Of a stretch of 7,342 bases of DNA, positions 1 to 5,999 are shown piece after piece. The notes below the pieces were generated by a model. The model did not search any database. It had not been told where the DNA came from and was given only the letters and a program-made list of their open reading frames with translations. How positions within the stretch are numbered: the stretch's first letter is position 1; every line of letters starts with the position of its first letter. Position numbers and translations under genes: made by a program. This stretch comes from an uncultured Achromobacter sp. (GTDB lineage Bacteria > Pseudomonadota > Gammaproteobacteria > Burkholderiales > Burkholderiaceae_B): contig CAJYKY010000036.1 of assembly GCA_913775005.1 (NCBI GenBank), positions 1-7,342 on the forward strand, written 5' to 3'.

Positions 1-234
1 GACACGCAGGGCGATCACGCCGGCGGGCTGACGGCGCCGATGCCCGGCAAGATCATCTCGATCGCGGTCAAGGCGGGCGACACCGTCGAAAAGGGCCAGG
101 CGTTGCTGGTGATGGAAGCCATGAAGATGGAACACACCATCGCCGCCCCGGCCGACGGCAAGGTCGAAGAGGTGTTCTACGCCGTTGGCGATCAGGTCAC
201 CGAAGGGGCGGAACTGGTGTCGATCGGCACCTGA
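1..234 (+). CDS. Biotin-dependent acyl-CoA carboxylase alpha subunit, C-terminal biotin carrier domain (partial, 5' end outside window)
   Basis: The reading frame is open from base 1 to the TGA at 232-234, so only the last 77 residues are seen. They form a complete biotinyl/lipoyl-attachment fold: an entry strand reading TAPMPGKI, the hallmark biotinylation motif MEAMKMEH with the acceptor lysine encoded at 124-126, then the second half with PADGKVEEV and VGDQVTEGAEL. In the family this swinging domain carries carboxybiotin from the biotin carboxylase site to the carboxyltransferase subunit in the cytoplasm. An alpha subunit with the carrier domain at its extreme C-terminus fits methylcrotonoyl-CoA (leucine degradation), propionyl-CoA or geranyl-CoA carboxylases. 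MccA is my best guess, but the substrate cannot be decided from this fragment. The domain call is firm. The gene upstream of base 1 would settle the rest. Confidence 0.93.
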   Translation, partial: DTQGDHAGGLTAPMPGKIISIAVKAGDTVEKGQALLVMEAMKMEHTIAAPADGKVEEVFYAVGDQVTEGAELVSIGT

Positions 235-257
235 CCGCAACACGCTTTGCCCCTACC

Positions 258-290
258 GCCGGCTGGCGCTTTAGTTTCGCGTCAGCCGGC
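258..290. terminator. 12-bp GC-rich hairpin after the carboxylase gene, terminator-like but without a T-run
   Basis: The left arm 258-269 (GCCGGCTGGCGC) pairs with the right arm 279-290 (GCGTCAGCCGGC) over 12 positions, with one G-T wobble and a 9-nt loop. It begins 23 nt after the carboxylase stop and ends 53 nt before the MFS start. No T-tract follows on either strand, so it is not a classical intrinsic terminator. It may instead stabilise the 3' end of the carboxylase mRNA or act with Rho. Confidence 0.45.
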
Positions 291-343
291 TGTCACTAGA
301 ATGTGCTTTCCGGCGCCGTGCGCGCCCCGCCGCGCACGTTCTT

Positions 344-1573
344 ATGCCCGCCCCCGAGTCACCCAGTCCGCTTTCCCGTCCCCCGTTCCTGCATTTCCTG
401 TTCGCGCGCGTCAGCGCGTCGCTGGCCTTCCAGATCGTCTCGGTGGCGGTGGGCTGGCAGATCTACGCGCTGTCCGGCAGCGCCATCGACCTGGGCCTGA
501 TCGGCCTGGCGCAGTTCCTGCCCATGGCTGCACTGACGCTGGTCGTCGGACACGTGGCAGACCGCTACGACCGCCGCAAGATCGTGGCCATCTGCATGGC
601 GCTGGAGACGCTGGCCACGCTGGTGCTGGCCATCGCCGCGCTGCATGGCGTGGGCGGCAAGACGCTGATCTACGCCACCATCATCATCATGAGTTCGGCG
701 CGCGCGTTCGAAGCGCCCACCTTGTCCACCTTGATCCCGGCCGTGGTGCCGCGCGAATGGTTGCCGCGTGCGACGGCGCTGGCCTCATCGGGCGGGCAGA
801 TCGCGCAGATCGCCGGCCCGGCGCTGGGCGGCATTGGCTACGGGTTGGGAGCAGGGAGGATCTACTGCGTGGCGGCGGCGTTGTATCTGTCGGCCTTCGC
901 GTCGATTGCCACGCTGGTCATCGAACGCGCGCCGCCGCGCAAAGAGCCGACCACGTGGCGCACGTTGTTTGCCGGCATCACCTTCATCTTCCAGCGCCGG
1001 CTGCTGTTGGGCACCTTGTCGCTGGACCTGTTCGCCGTGCTGCTGGGCGGGGCCACCGCCTTGCTGCCCATCTTCGCCAAAGACATCCTCAATGCCGGTC
1101 CCTGGGCGTTGGGCGCCTTGCGCGCGGCGCCTGCCTGCGGCGCGGCGTTGATGTCGCTGACCCTGGCCCGCCTGAGCCTGGGCGAACACGTGGGGCGCCT
1201 GCTGTTTGGGTCGCTGATCGTGTTCGGATTGGCGACAACGGTGTTCGGCTTGTCGACGTCGATACCGCTGTCGGTGGGCGCCTTGGTGGTGCTGGGCGCG
1301 GCCGATGCGGTCAGCGTGGTGGTGCGGTCGTCGCTGGTGCAATTGAATACGCCCGACCACATGCTGGGCCGTGTCAGCGCGGTGAACACGCTGTTCATCG
1401 GCGCATCGAACCAGCTGGGCGAATTTGAATCCGGCTTGACGGCGGAATTGTTCGGCGCGGTGCCCGCCGTGGTGATCGGCGGCATGGGCACGATTGCGGT
1501 GGCGGGGCTGTGGATGCGCTGGTTCCCGGAGCTTCGGCGGCTTCGTACATTGCAGGGGCACGAGACGGCGTAG
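344..1573 (+). CDS. MFS transporter, EntS-like (MFS_3-type) exporter
   Basis: This 409-residue integral membrane protein has the alternating hydrophobic pattern and length of a 12-helix major facilitator. The diagnostic motif A between helices 2 and 3 is clear at residues 69-79 (GHVADRYDRRK). The N-terminal opening with FARVSASLAFQIVSVAVGWQIY is typical of the enterobactin-exporter-like (EntS / MFS_3) branch, whose members are proton-driven exporters of small molecules in the inner membrane. A glycine-rich stretch near residues 149-170 (SSGGQIAQIAGPALGG) matches the conserved helix-5 region of this branch. The substrate is not predictable. The ATG at 344 is the first start in this frame and precedes helix 1 by only about 16 residues. 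No convincing Shine-Dalgarno lies before it, so expression may be weak. The gene stands alone: the carboxylase ends 109 nt upstream and the glutaredoxin-like gene starts 76 nt downstream on the same strand. Confidence 0.88.
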   Translation: MPAPESPSPLSRPPFLHFLFARVSASLAFQIVSVAVGWQIYALSGSAIDLGLIGLAQFLPMAALTLVVGHVADRYDRRKIVAICMALETLATLVLAIAALHGVGGKTLIYATIIIMSSARAFEAPTLSTLIPAVVPREWLPRATALASSGGQIAQIAGPALGGIGYGLGAGRIYCVAAALYLSAFASIATLVIERAPPRKEPTTWRTLFAGITFIFQRRLLLGTLSLDLFAVLLGGATALLPIFAKDILNAGPWALGALRAAPACGAALMSLTLARLSLGEHVGRLLFGSLIVFGLATTVFGLSTSIPLSVGALVVLGAADAVSVVVRSSLVQLNTPDHMLGRVSAVNTLFIGASNQLGEFESGLTAELFGAVPAVVIGGMGTIAVAGLWMRWFPELRRLRTLQGHETA

Positions 1574-1649
1574 CGGTACAGGCCCCGGGCCGCGCCAGGC
1601 CGGGCAAGGTAGACTGGCTGCCTTCCCTTACCCTTCGAGTCCACCATCC

Positions 1650-2024
1650 ATGTTTGTCAAAGCCCTGCGTGTCGGCCTAGGTCAATTGATTGTGCTGGGC
1701 GACGCGTTGACGCGTCCCCGCCCGCAGCAGCGATCCGCACAAGGCCAGGCCACGGTCAACGCCGACGCCGCCGCGCTGTCGCTGTACCAGTTTCACGCCT
1801 GCCCGTTCTGCGTGAAGACGCGGCGCGCGATGCATCGCTTGAATGTGCCGGTGGCGCTGCACGATGCCAAGAACGATCCGGTGGCGCGCGAACAGCTCCT
1901 GGCCGGCGGCGGCAAAGTGAAGGTGCCTTGCCTGCGGATTGAAGAGGCAGGCGGCACGCGCTGGATGTATGAGTCCAACGACATCATTGCGTATCTGGAT
2001 AAGCGATTCGCCGGGGTGGCTTGA
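1650..2024 (+). CDS. Glutaredoxin-like thiol oxidoreductase with N-terminal hydrophobic extension
   Basis: The protein has 124 residues. Residues 1-20 form a moderately hydrophobic or amphipathic segment that could associate with the membrane. A linker follows, and the thioredoxin-fold domain starts near residue 43 (LSLYQFHACPFC). The redox motif is C51-P52-F53-C54. The conserved cis-proline is P93 in KVPCL, and the C-terminal glutathione-binding region is around residues 107-113 (YESNDII). This arrangement matches the glutaredoxin / GST-N-terminal-domain family found in many proteobacteria, expected to reduce disulfides or mixed disulfides with glutathione. An in-frame opening extends upstream to 1494, but it overlaps the MFS gene, and ATG 1650 gives the family's usual N-terminus, so 1650 was chosen. 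The Shine-Dalgarno is weak. The gene may share a transcript with the MFS gene 76 nt upstream. It converges on the secreted-protein gene, whose stop lies 38 nt beyond. Confidence 0.9.
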   Translation: MFVKALRVGLGQLIVLGDALTRPRPQQRSAQGQATVNADAAALSLYQFHACPFCVKTRRAMHRLNVPVALHDAKNDPVAREQLLAGGGKVKVPCLRIEEAGGTRWMYESNDIIAYLDKRFAGVA

Positions 2025-2062
2025 GAAGCCCCTGAGCGCTCCACGGATCGGCGCGCGAGGCC

Positions 2063-3139
2063 TTACTTCGCTTGCGCCCGAATGACATCCGGCGTCGCGC
2101 TGTCGGCCGGCTTCATCAGCAGCGTCGGCGCGCGGTAGACCAGATCGCGCAGCACACCTTCCAACTTCGGCATCTTGAAGCTTTCCGCACTCGGCGCCTG
2201 ACGGAAATCTTCCACGCTGGTGCGCAGCCGCTCAACCGTCAGCGACTCTACCGGGCACCGCACTTTGTCGCCGCCCGGTTCGCACAGTTGCTTGATCAGC
2301 ACCGGCTGGCCGTCCATCAGAACGAAGCCGTCGGTCAGCACCACTTCGCCTGCTTCCAACTTGATTGAAGCGATCGGATCAAAGGTCAGATCCACAAACA
2401 GGCCCGCCGCCGAATCCAGCTCTGCGGTTCCCGCCTTGACGGCGCGCTGTGCGGTACGCTGCCAGCGGTATTCACGCGCGGCCTCATCGCAGCCACCCCC
2501 CAACTTCAACACCACCTGGCAACCGGTACCCAGGCCGTCGTCGGTCTCTTTCTTGAAGTCAGACCAAGGGCCGGTCTTTTTGAAGACGTCATCATCCCGG
2601 TACCGCATCATGGCCATGCCCACTTCCTTGATCGCCGTCGACGAGGTGTCCGCATGCCAGCTCATGCGCGGAATCGTCATCTTCGGCACGTGATACGTGA
2701 TGCGGTCCAGCTGGTATTCGCCTGGCCACACCGGTATGACCTGATAGGTCACCTTGCCGTGCGGCGTCTGGAAGATGGGCCCGGTATCCAGGACGTCGAG
2801 CTTGTGCTGGCCGTGGCCGACGGTGATGGCCAGGCCGGAATCGGTCTTGTGATTCCAGCGCGTCAGCATGCTTTGCTGCGCCAGGAATTTGTCGCGCGTG
2901 GCGGTGTCGTTGAAATCGCGCTTGGGTCCGGCATCCAGGTTCAGCGTGGGAATGACCAGCAAAGCCATGCCGTCCTTGACGAACTCGGCCAATCCGGTGT
3001 CACGGTTCTCGCGCATCCTTTCGGCAGCGGCCTGTGACTGGGCGACCAGTTCAGGGTCGGGCGGCGTCTGCGCAAAAGCCACTGCGGGCGCTAGCAATCC
3101 AACCAGAGAAAGTCGGGCGATCACCTGGAAAAGCGACAT
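2063..3139 (-). CDS. Exported protein of unknown function with signal peptide and four cysteines
   Basis: I do not recognise the family. The 358-residue product begins with a classical signal peptide: a short charged start with R9, a hydrophobic core at residues 10-20, and an AFA|Q cleavage site after residue 23. There is no lipobox cysteine and no later membrane segment, so the mature protein should be soluble in the periplasm or secreted. The mature part has an early helical, charged region (about 31-55). A middle section rich in aromatic residues and beta-type patterns follows (about 100-160, with VTYQVIPVWPGEYQLDRITYHVP). Four cysteines (207, 217, 286, 295) could form two disulfides. No catalytic motif stands out. 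An AGGA sequence lies about 10 nt upstream of ATG 3139. The gene is convergent with the glutaredoxin-like gene and divergent from the 170-residue gene. Exported thiol proteins and thiol oxidoreductases sometimes cluster, but a link here is only a guess. Confidence 0.85.
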   Translation of the reverse strand: MSLFQVIARLSLVGLLAPAVAFAQTPPDPELVAQSQAAAERMRENRDTGLAEFVKDGMALLVIPTLNLDAGPKRDFNDTATRDKFLAQQSMLTRWNHKTDSGLAITVGHGQHKLDVLDTGPIFQTPHGKVTYQVIPVWPGEYQLDRITYHVPKMTIPRMSWHADTSSTAIKEVGMAMMRYRDDDVFKKTGPWSDFKKETDDGLGTGCQVVLKLGGGCDEAAREYRWQRTAQRAVKAGTAELDSAAGLFVDLTFDPIASIKLEAGEVVLTDGFVLMDGQPVLIKQLCEPGGDKVRCPVESLTVERLRTSVEDFRQAPSAESFKMPKLEGVLRDLVYRAPTLLMKPADSATPDVIRAQAK

Positions 3140-3319
3140 CGTTTTTTGTTCCTATTCTGGGTCGTGGGGGACTCGACGGGAAAAAGGCCCGGCCATGATA
3201 TCTGCGATGACGCGCGCGTAACGGCACACCCGGAATTCGTTGCATTTGTCATGTTTTGCCACCCATTGGCGCACGGCTCGGTGTTGAATGTCGCGCACGA
3301 CCAGAGTCCAGGCGCAAAC
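3140..3319. promoter_or_regulatory. Divergent intergenic region, presumed to hold promoters of both flanking genes
   Basis: These 180 bases separate the start of the exported-protein gene (minus strand) from the likely start of the 170-residue gene (plus strand), so both promoters should lie here. On the minus strand a TATCAT hexamer at 3197-3202 resembles a sigma-70 -10 box, but no good -35 was found at proper spacing. No clear plus-strand promoter or operator was found. Confidence 0.3.
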
Positions 3320-3832
3320 ATGCCGATCGAATTTGACCCGATAGAAAGCGGCTTCATGGAAGTCTTTCGGCCCCATCCCGCGTTTTCCGGGTGGCGCAAG
3401 AAGCGCAAACGCTGCCTGTGGCGCGCGGTGGGCGATGTCGAGCAGGGCGTGGAATTAGTGCGCTACAAAGACTCGTTCGAAAACCGGCAACACGTGTCTG
3501 TGAGCCTGTACGTGTCGGTGCCTTGCGAGCGCGAATGGCCCGTATATGTGCCGGCGGAAGTCTGGCACAAGGGGCGCTTGTATCGGCGCGCTTATCTGGT
3601 GCCGGGCGAGAGTCTGGTCAGTGAACCCACCCTCGGCAGCGGCGCGACTATTGCGTTGACTTCCCCTGAGGACCTGGCCGCCTGGCTGGCCACGCTGCCC
3701 GCCGATATCGACAGGCACATCGCGCCGTGGTTTGCGCAGTACCAGACGCTGGAGGCGGCCTCGTATGAATATCAGATTCCGCGTTGGCGGCTGGAGCAGG
3801 CCGGCTTGATTCCGAGGACGCCGGGAAGTTGA
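3320..3832 (+). CDS. Uncharacterised soluble protein (170 aa)
   Basis: The product is not recognised with confidence. The frame is open from 3146, but the first 58 codons look non-coding in composition, and ATG 3320 gives a natural N-terminus (MPIEFDPIESGFMEVFRPHP), so this start was chosen. It lacks a strong Shine-Dalgarno; ATG 3356 is an alternative. There is no signal peptide or membrane segment. Features seen: a basic cluster at residues 26-31 (RKKRKR); an alternating beta-like stretch at 43-68 (GVELVRYKDSFENRQHVSVSLYVSV is split across this region); a WHKGRLYRR element at 82-90; and a C-terminal helical part with APWFAQY at 135-141. The order (an early W/R-rich strand, a beta region, a late PWF helix) vaguely recalls DUF4304-type proteins, but that is a weak impression. 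The gene is divergent from the exported-protein gene and convergent with the ABC gene, 41 nt away. Confidence 0.7.
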   Translation: MPIEFDPIESGFMEVFRPHPAFSGWRKKRKRCLWRAVGDVEQGVELVRYKDSFENRQHVSVSLYVSVPCEREWPVYVPAEVWHKGRLYRRAYLVPGESLVSEPTLGSGATIALTSPEDLAAWLATLPADIDRHIAPWFAQYQTLEAASYEYQIPRWRLEQAGLIPRTPGS

Positions 3833-3873
3833 GCCGCGCCGGAACGTTTCGCCGTGGAGCCCCTCGCGCCGTG

Positions 3874-4488
3874 TTAGCGCAGGTCAGCCACGTTGACGCG
3901 GCGAGCCTCAGAAGCGGCTACGAGTTCAGCATCATGGCTGGCAAAGAGCACGACGCGATCGCCCGCCCAGGTCTTGAACACATCGGCCAGCACCGCGCGA
4001 GCCGCTGCATCCAGGCCATTGCTGGCGCCATCGGCAATGACAACTGCCGGCTTGCCCAGCGCGGCCGCTGTCAGGTAGACCTTGCGACGTGTGCCGGTCG
4101 ACATCTGTTCGAAGCGCTTGTCCAGATGCGGCTCCAAGCCCAGCCGGTACGCCAGGTCCAGCACGGCGTCATCCAGCATCACCTGCTTTTCCTGCGCCAC
4201 TTGTAGAAGCAAGCCGCGCCCCGTCTGGGTGGGAAGCGTCAGGCAATTGTCGGGCACATACGCCAGGCGCGACTTCGCCTGTTGCGGCGCGTGGGTCAGG
4301 GAATGGCCATCGATCCAGACATCGCCAGAATCGGGTGCAAGCGCGCCCGCAATGATGCCCAGCAAGCTGGATTTGCCCGTGCTGTCTTCTTCGCATAGCG
4401 CCACGCATCCCGGCGTGAACGTATGGGTCAGGCCTTGGAAGACGAGATAGTCGCCGTAGCGTTTGCTGAGATTGTCGATGCGTAGCAT
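3874..4488 (-). CDS. ABC transporter ATP-binding protein with degenerate catalytic motifs
   Basis: The 204-residue product has the size and order of a single ABC nucleotide-binding domain: an N-terminal strand (MLRIDNLSKRYGD), P-loop, Q-loop region, signature, Walker B, D-loop and H-loop. Several key positions depart from consensus. The P-loop reads EEDSTGKSS (33-41) where GxxGxGKS/T is usual, although K39 and S40 remain. The Q-loop position is D80 (YVPDN). The signature is MSTGTRRK (129-136). Walker B reads VVIADGASNGLD (149-160), with D153 kept but G154 in place of the catalytic glutamate. H185 of the switch loop (FASHD) is kept. Such a domain may bind ATP but hydrolyse it poorly, or may work with a competent partner. 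There is no membrane partner on the same strand. The nearest membrane protein is encoded divergently, 74 nt away. The start is fixed by the family-typical N-terminus, with no clear Shine-Dalgarno. Confidence 0.85.
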   Translation of the reverse strand: MLRIDNLSKRYGDYLVFQGLTHTFTPGCVALCEEDSTGKSSLLGIIAGALAPDSGDVWIDGHSLTHAPQQAKSRLAYVPDNCLTLPTQTGRGLLLQVAQEKQVMLDDAVLDLAYRLGLEPHLDKRFEQMSTGTRRKVYLTAAALGKPAVVIADGASNGLDAAARAVLADVFKTWAGDRVVLFASHDAELVAASEARRVNVADLR

Positions 4489-4496
4489 GCGGGAAG

Positions 4497-4528
4497 TTTA
4501 CGCAGGAATCGAGGCGCTGCGGTATAAC
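4497..4528 (+). promoter_or_regulatory. Candidate promoter for the membrane-protein unit (weak)
   Basis: The 74-bp divergent gap contains TATAAC at 4523-4528, a good -10 hexamer. TTTACG at 4497-4502 is a possible -35, but the spacer is 20 nt, longer than ideal. Transcription from here would give a leader of roughly 28 nt before the GTG start. The minus-strand ABC promoter must also lie in or near this gap, so the two units may compete or be co-regulated. Confidence 0.3.
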
Positions 4529-4551
4529 GAAACGCCGATTTTTTCTGAGAT

Positions 4552-4557
4552 AAAGGA
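4552..4557 (+). promoter_or_regulatory. Ribosome binding site supporting the GTG start at 4563
   Basis: AAAGGA lies 5 nt before the GTG at 4563. No upstream ATG in that frame gives a better start, so this site decides the start codon of the membrane-protein gene. Confidence 0.7.
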
Positions 4558-4562
4558 TAGCT

Positions 4563-5336
4563 GTGTCGAGCAAACTAGGGGCGCGTCATCTGATCGCAGC
4601 GACGGCCGGCACCATTCGGCGCCAGGGTCGCGCCATGCTGGCCGCCGCGCCGTGGTCGCTGGCCGTGTTCACGTTGACACTGCCCTTCGCGCTGTTGGTG
4701 TATCGCTTGAATCAGGCCCGGGATCTGCTGTGGGTCGCGTTGGCGCTCGTCAACCTCATCGCGCTTTCGCGCATGACCTTCGCGTGGCATCGCGTGGTGG
4801 TGCTGCACGGCGCCGGGAATACCGGCAATACCGTCAATTCCGGCGCCGCGCGTGGCGGCACTGCCGAAGCCAAACACCTGCTGTTGCTAAGCGCGCTTGC
4901 CATCGGCACCGCCGTCCTGATGCGCGCCACTGGCGATATCCCATTCGTGCTTTACATGATGCTGGACGGCCCAGCCAATTCCGTGTTCTTCGGCTCCGTC
5001 ATCGCCGCAATCGCGCTGGTGTGGGTGCCGGTGCTGTACCTGCTGGCGACAATCGGCCCAAGCCTGCCGCGCGCGGTAGCAACGGGTGAGTACGGATTTC
5101 GCAGCCTCCGCGCCGCGATGCGCTACCCGCGTTGGCCGGTGATGCTGACCTTGTTCCTGCTGATCGTGGTCGCGACCTTCGCGTATGGCTATCTGTTCCC
5201 GCTGACTTACTTCGTCAGGGCGGCTGAATTGGCAAAAGGCGTATTCACCATTTTGCTCAGCGTCTTCATGACGTTCGTGCTGATGACGATGCTGGCCGTT
5301 GCATACCGTGATTCTGCGCAGGACGCTTCAATATGA
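4563..5336 (+). CDS. Uncharacterised six-helix integral membrane protein
   Basis: The 257-residue protein starts with GTG behind a good Shine-Dalgarno. Hydrophobic segments lie at about 31-48, 54-71, 105-121, 141-163, 191-212 and 226-248. A basic N-terminus (R8, R19, R20, R23) suggests a cytoplasmic start. Between helices 2 and 3, the stretch SRMTFAWHRVVVLHG (69-83) recalls a W-H-R motif seen in YciC-like and related bacterial membrane proteins, though I cannot place it in a named family. A glycine/asparagine-rich loop built from a 9-bp triplicate follows (86-94). No transport or enzymatic motif is evident. The stop codon overlaps the next gene's ATG in an ATGA arrangement, so the two products are probably co-translated. 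The divergent neighbour is an ABC ATPase with no obvious permease, so this protein is a candidate partner. That pairing is inferred from position only. Confidence 0.8.
   Translation: MSSKLGARHLIAATAGTIRRQGRAMLAAAPWSLAVFTLTLPFALLVYRLNQARDLLWVALALVNLIALSRMTFAWHRVVVLHGAGNTGNTVNSGAARGGTAEAKHLLLLSALAIGTAVLMRATGDIPFVLYMMLDGPANSVFFGSVIAAIALVWVPVLYLLATIGPSLPRAVATGEYGFRSLRAAMRYPRWPVMLTLFLLIVVATFAYGYLFPLTYFVRAAELAKGVFTILLSVFMTFVLMTMLAVAYRDSAQDASI
4818..4844 (+). repeat. Three in-frame 9-bp tandem units in the membrane-protein gene
   Basis: The units AATACCGGC, AATACCGTC and AATTCCGGC lie back to back and encode NTG-NTV-NSG (residues 86-94) in the loop between helices 2 and 3. Copies differ by one or two bases. 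Copy number could vary between strains without breaking the frame. Confidence 0.7.
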
Positions 5337-5854
5337 ATAAGCTTGAATCGATGGCGGGCGCCCCAGACGCTGGCCAAATCGACCTTCCCCCCGAACCGTA
5401 CCTGCCGCGCCGCATTGCACACCTGGAAAACTGGCGCGGCGCTGGCCACGAGATCAAGATCTACGGCATCCATCGCGATGTCACGTCCACCGGCCCCATG
5501 CTGTCAGACGACACGCTTGCCGCTGTGCGCGCCGCCACGCGCGACGTGCTCGAAGCCTGCGCCCGCGACGCACGCAGCCACGGCTTGGGCTTTTGCATCG
5601 TCCACGTGGGCGAAGAGGCGGTGTGGCTGCTGGTGGACTGGTGGATATCGGGCGGCATCCTCTGCCAGCGCATGCTGTCCGCGCCGCTGGCGCAACCCGA
5701 CGTCTTCAAACCGGTCAGCACCCCCGCGCTGGCCTGCGTCTGGGAACTGGTGGTGACGGCGCACGAACGCAATGCCTGGGTACGTCACATGCTGACGGCC
5801 ACTCCGAATCCAAAAGCGTATGGGGATGATGCGTTGCCAGCGGGGAGTTATTGA
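5333..5854 (+). CDS. Conserved-looking soluble protein of unknown function (173 aa)
   Basis: The ATG at 5333 overlaps the preceding TGA (ATGA), with AGGA at 5320-5323, so translation is probably coupled to the membrane-protein gene. There is no signal peptide or membrane helix. The chain begins with a proline-rich leader (18-27), then WRGAGHEIKIYGIHRD (34-49), which looks like a core strand. A helix follows (about 60-82), then GLGFCIVHVGEEAVWLLVDWWISGG (read in parts at 84-108), LACVWELVVTAHERNAWV (133-150) and a short tail. The clustered tryptophans and conserved-looking KIYGI, LLVDWW and CVWEL blocks suggest an established hypothetical-protein family, but I cannot name a function. The last 140 nt are antisense to the small minus-strand ORF at 5715-5999. 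Confidence 0.78.
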   Translation: MNKLESMAGAPDAGQIDLPPEPYLPRRIAHLENWRGAGHEIKIYGIHRDVTSTGPMLSDDTLAAVRAATRDVLEACARDARSHGLGFCIVHVGEEAVWLLVDWWISGGILCQRMLSAPLAQPDVFKPVSTPALACVWELVVTAHERNAWVRHMLTATPNPKAYGDDALPAGSY

Positions 5855-5999
5855 GGGCGGGGGATCGACGATAACCGCGTCGCCGGTCGATCTCGGCAGG
5901 AGTATGCACGCGCGCGAAATCACCTTGAACCGCCTGCTTCGCGCTGCGCAACAGCGCGGCTTCGAACTCAGCCATTTCGGCGTCAGGCTTCTCTGGCAT
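5715..5999 (-). pseudogene. Possible truncated antitoxin-like small protein gene (94-aa ORF, only the first ~42 codons look genuine)
   Basis: An ATG at 5999 sits 7 nt behind a perfect AAGGAG (6007-6012 on the plus map). The first 42 residues (MPEKPDAEMAEFEAALLRS, then KQAVQGDFARVHTPAEIDRRRG) have coding-like third positions. They resemble the N-terminal part of small antitoxin-type proteins in which a phrase like RVHTPxEIxxRRxGRP precedes a DNA-binding C-terminal region; this resemblance is from memory and unverified. After about position 5874 the sequence becomes low-complexity (HTLL, VPRRRPARGC). From 5854 down it is simply the complement of the 173-residue gene, so the expected C-terminal part is missing. 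I read it as a 3'-truncated gene fused to a neighbouring gene's antisense strand. It could still be expressed as a short peptide. An alternative is a genuine unique 94-residue protein with a convergent overlap. Confidence 0.45.

Noticed and set aside
247..1428. Long plus-strand open frame of 393 codons overlapping the MFS gene
   Set aside because: It lies in another frame of the MFS gene and its product is dominated by R, G, A and H with no membrane pattern, as expected for a shadow frame in GC-rich DNA.
785..1647. Two long minus-strand open frames opposite the MFS gene
   Set aside because: Their products are Q/R/H-rich or low-complexity and are antisense to a well-supported transporter.
1574..1649. 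GC-rich partial inverted repeat (GGCCCCGGGCC and GGCCGGGC) between MFS and glutaredoxin-like genes
   Set aside because: The pairing needs a bulge and no T-run follows, so it cannot be told apart from the general GC richness.
2025..2062. Possible bidirectional terminator between the convergent glutaredoxin-like and exported-protein genes
   Set aside because: Only an 8-bp self-palindrome (GAGCGCTC) is present, with no hairpin of useful length and no T-run.
3146..3319. Upstream extension of the 170-residue gene to the start at 3146
   Set aside because: It would begin only 7 nt from the divergent gene's start and leave no room for promoters, and the added residues do not look like a natural N-terminus.
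3152..3376. Minus-strand 74-codon frame in the divergent gap with a fairly protein-like composition
   Set aside because: No ribosome binding site precedes its ATG, it overlaps the start of the 170-residue gene antisense, and it would fill the promoter region.
4082..4450. Several plus-strand frames opposite the ABC gene
   Set aside because: They are antisense to a gene with recognisable ABC motifs and have S/R/P-rich shadow composition.
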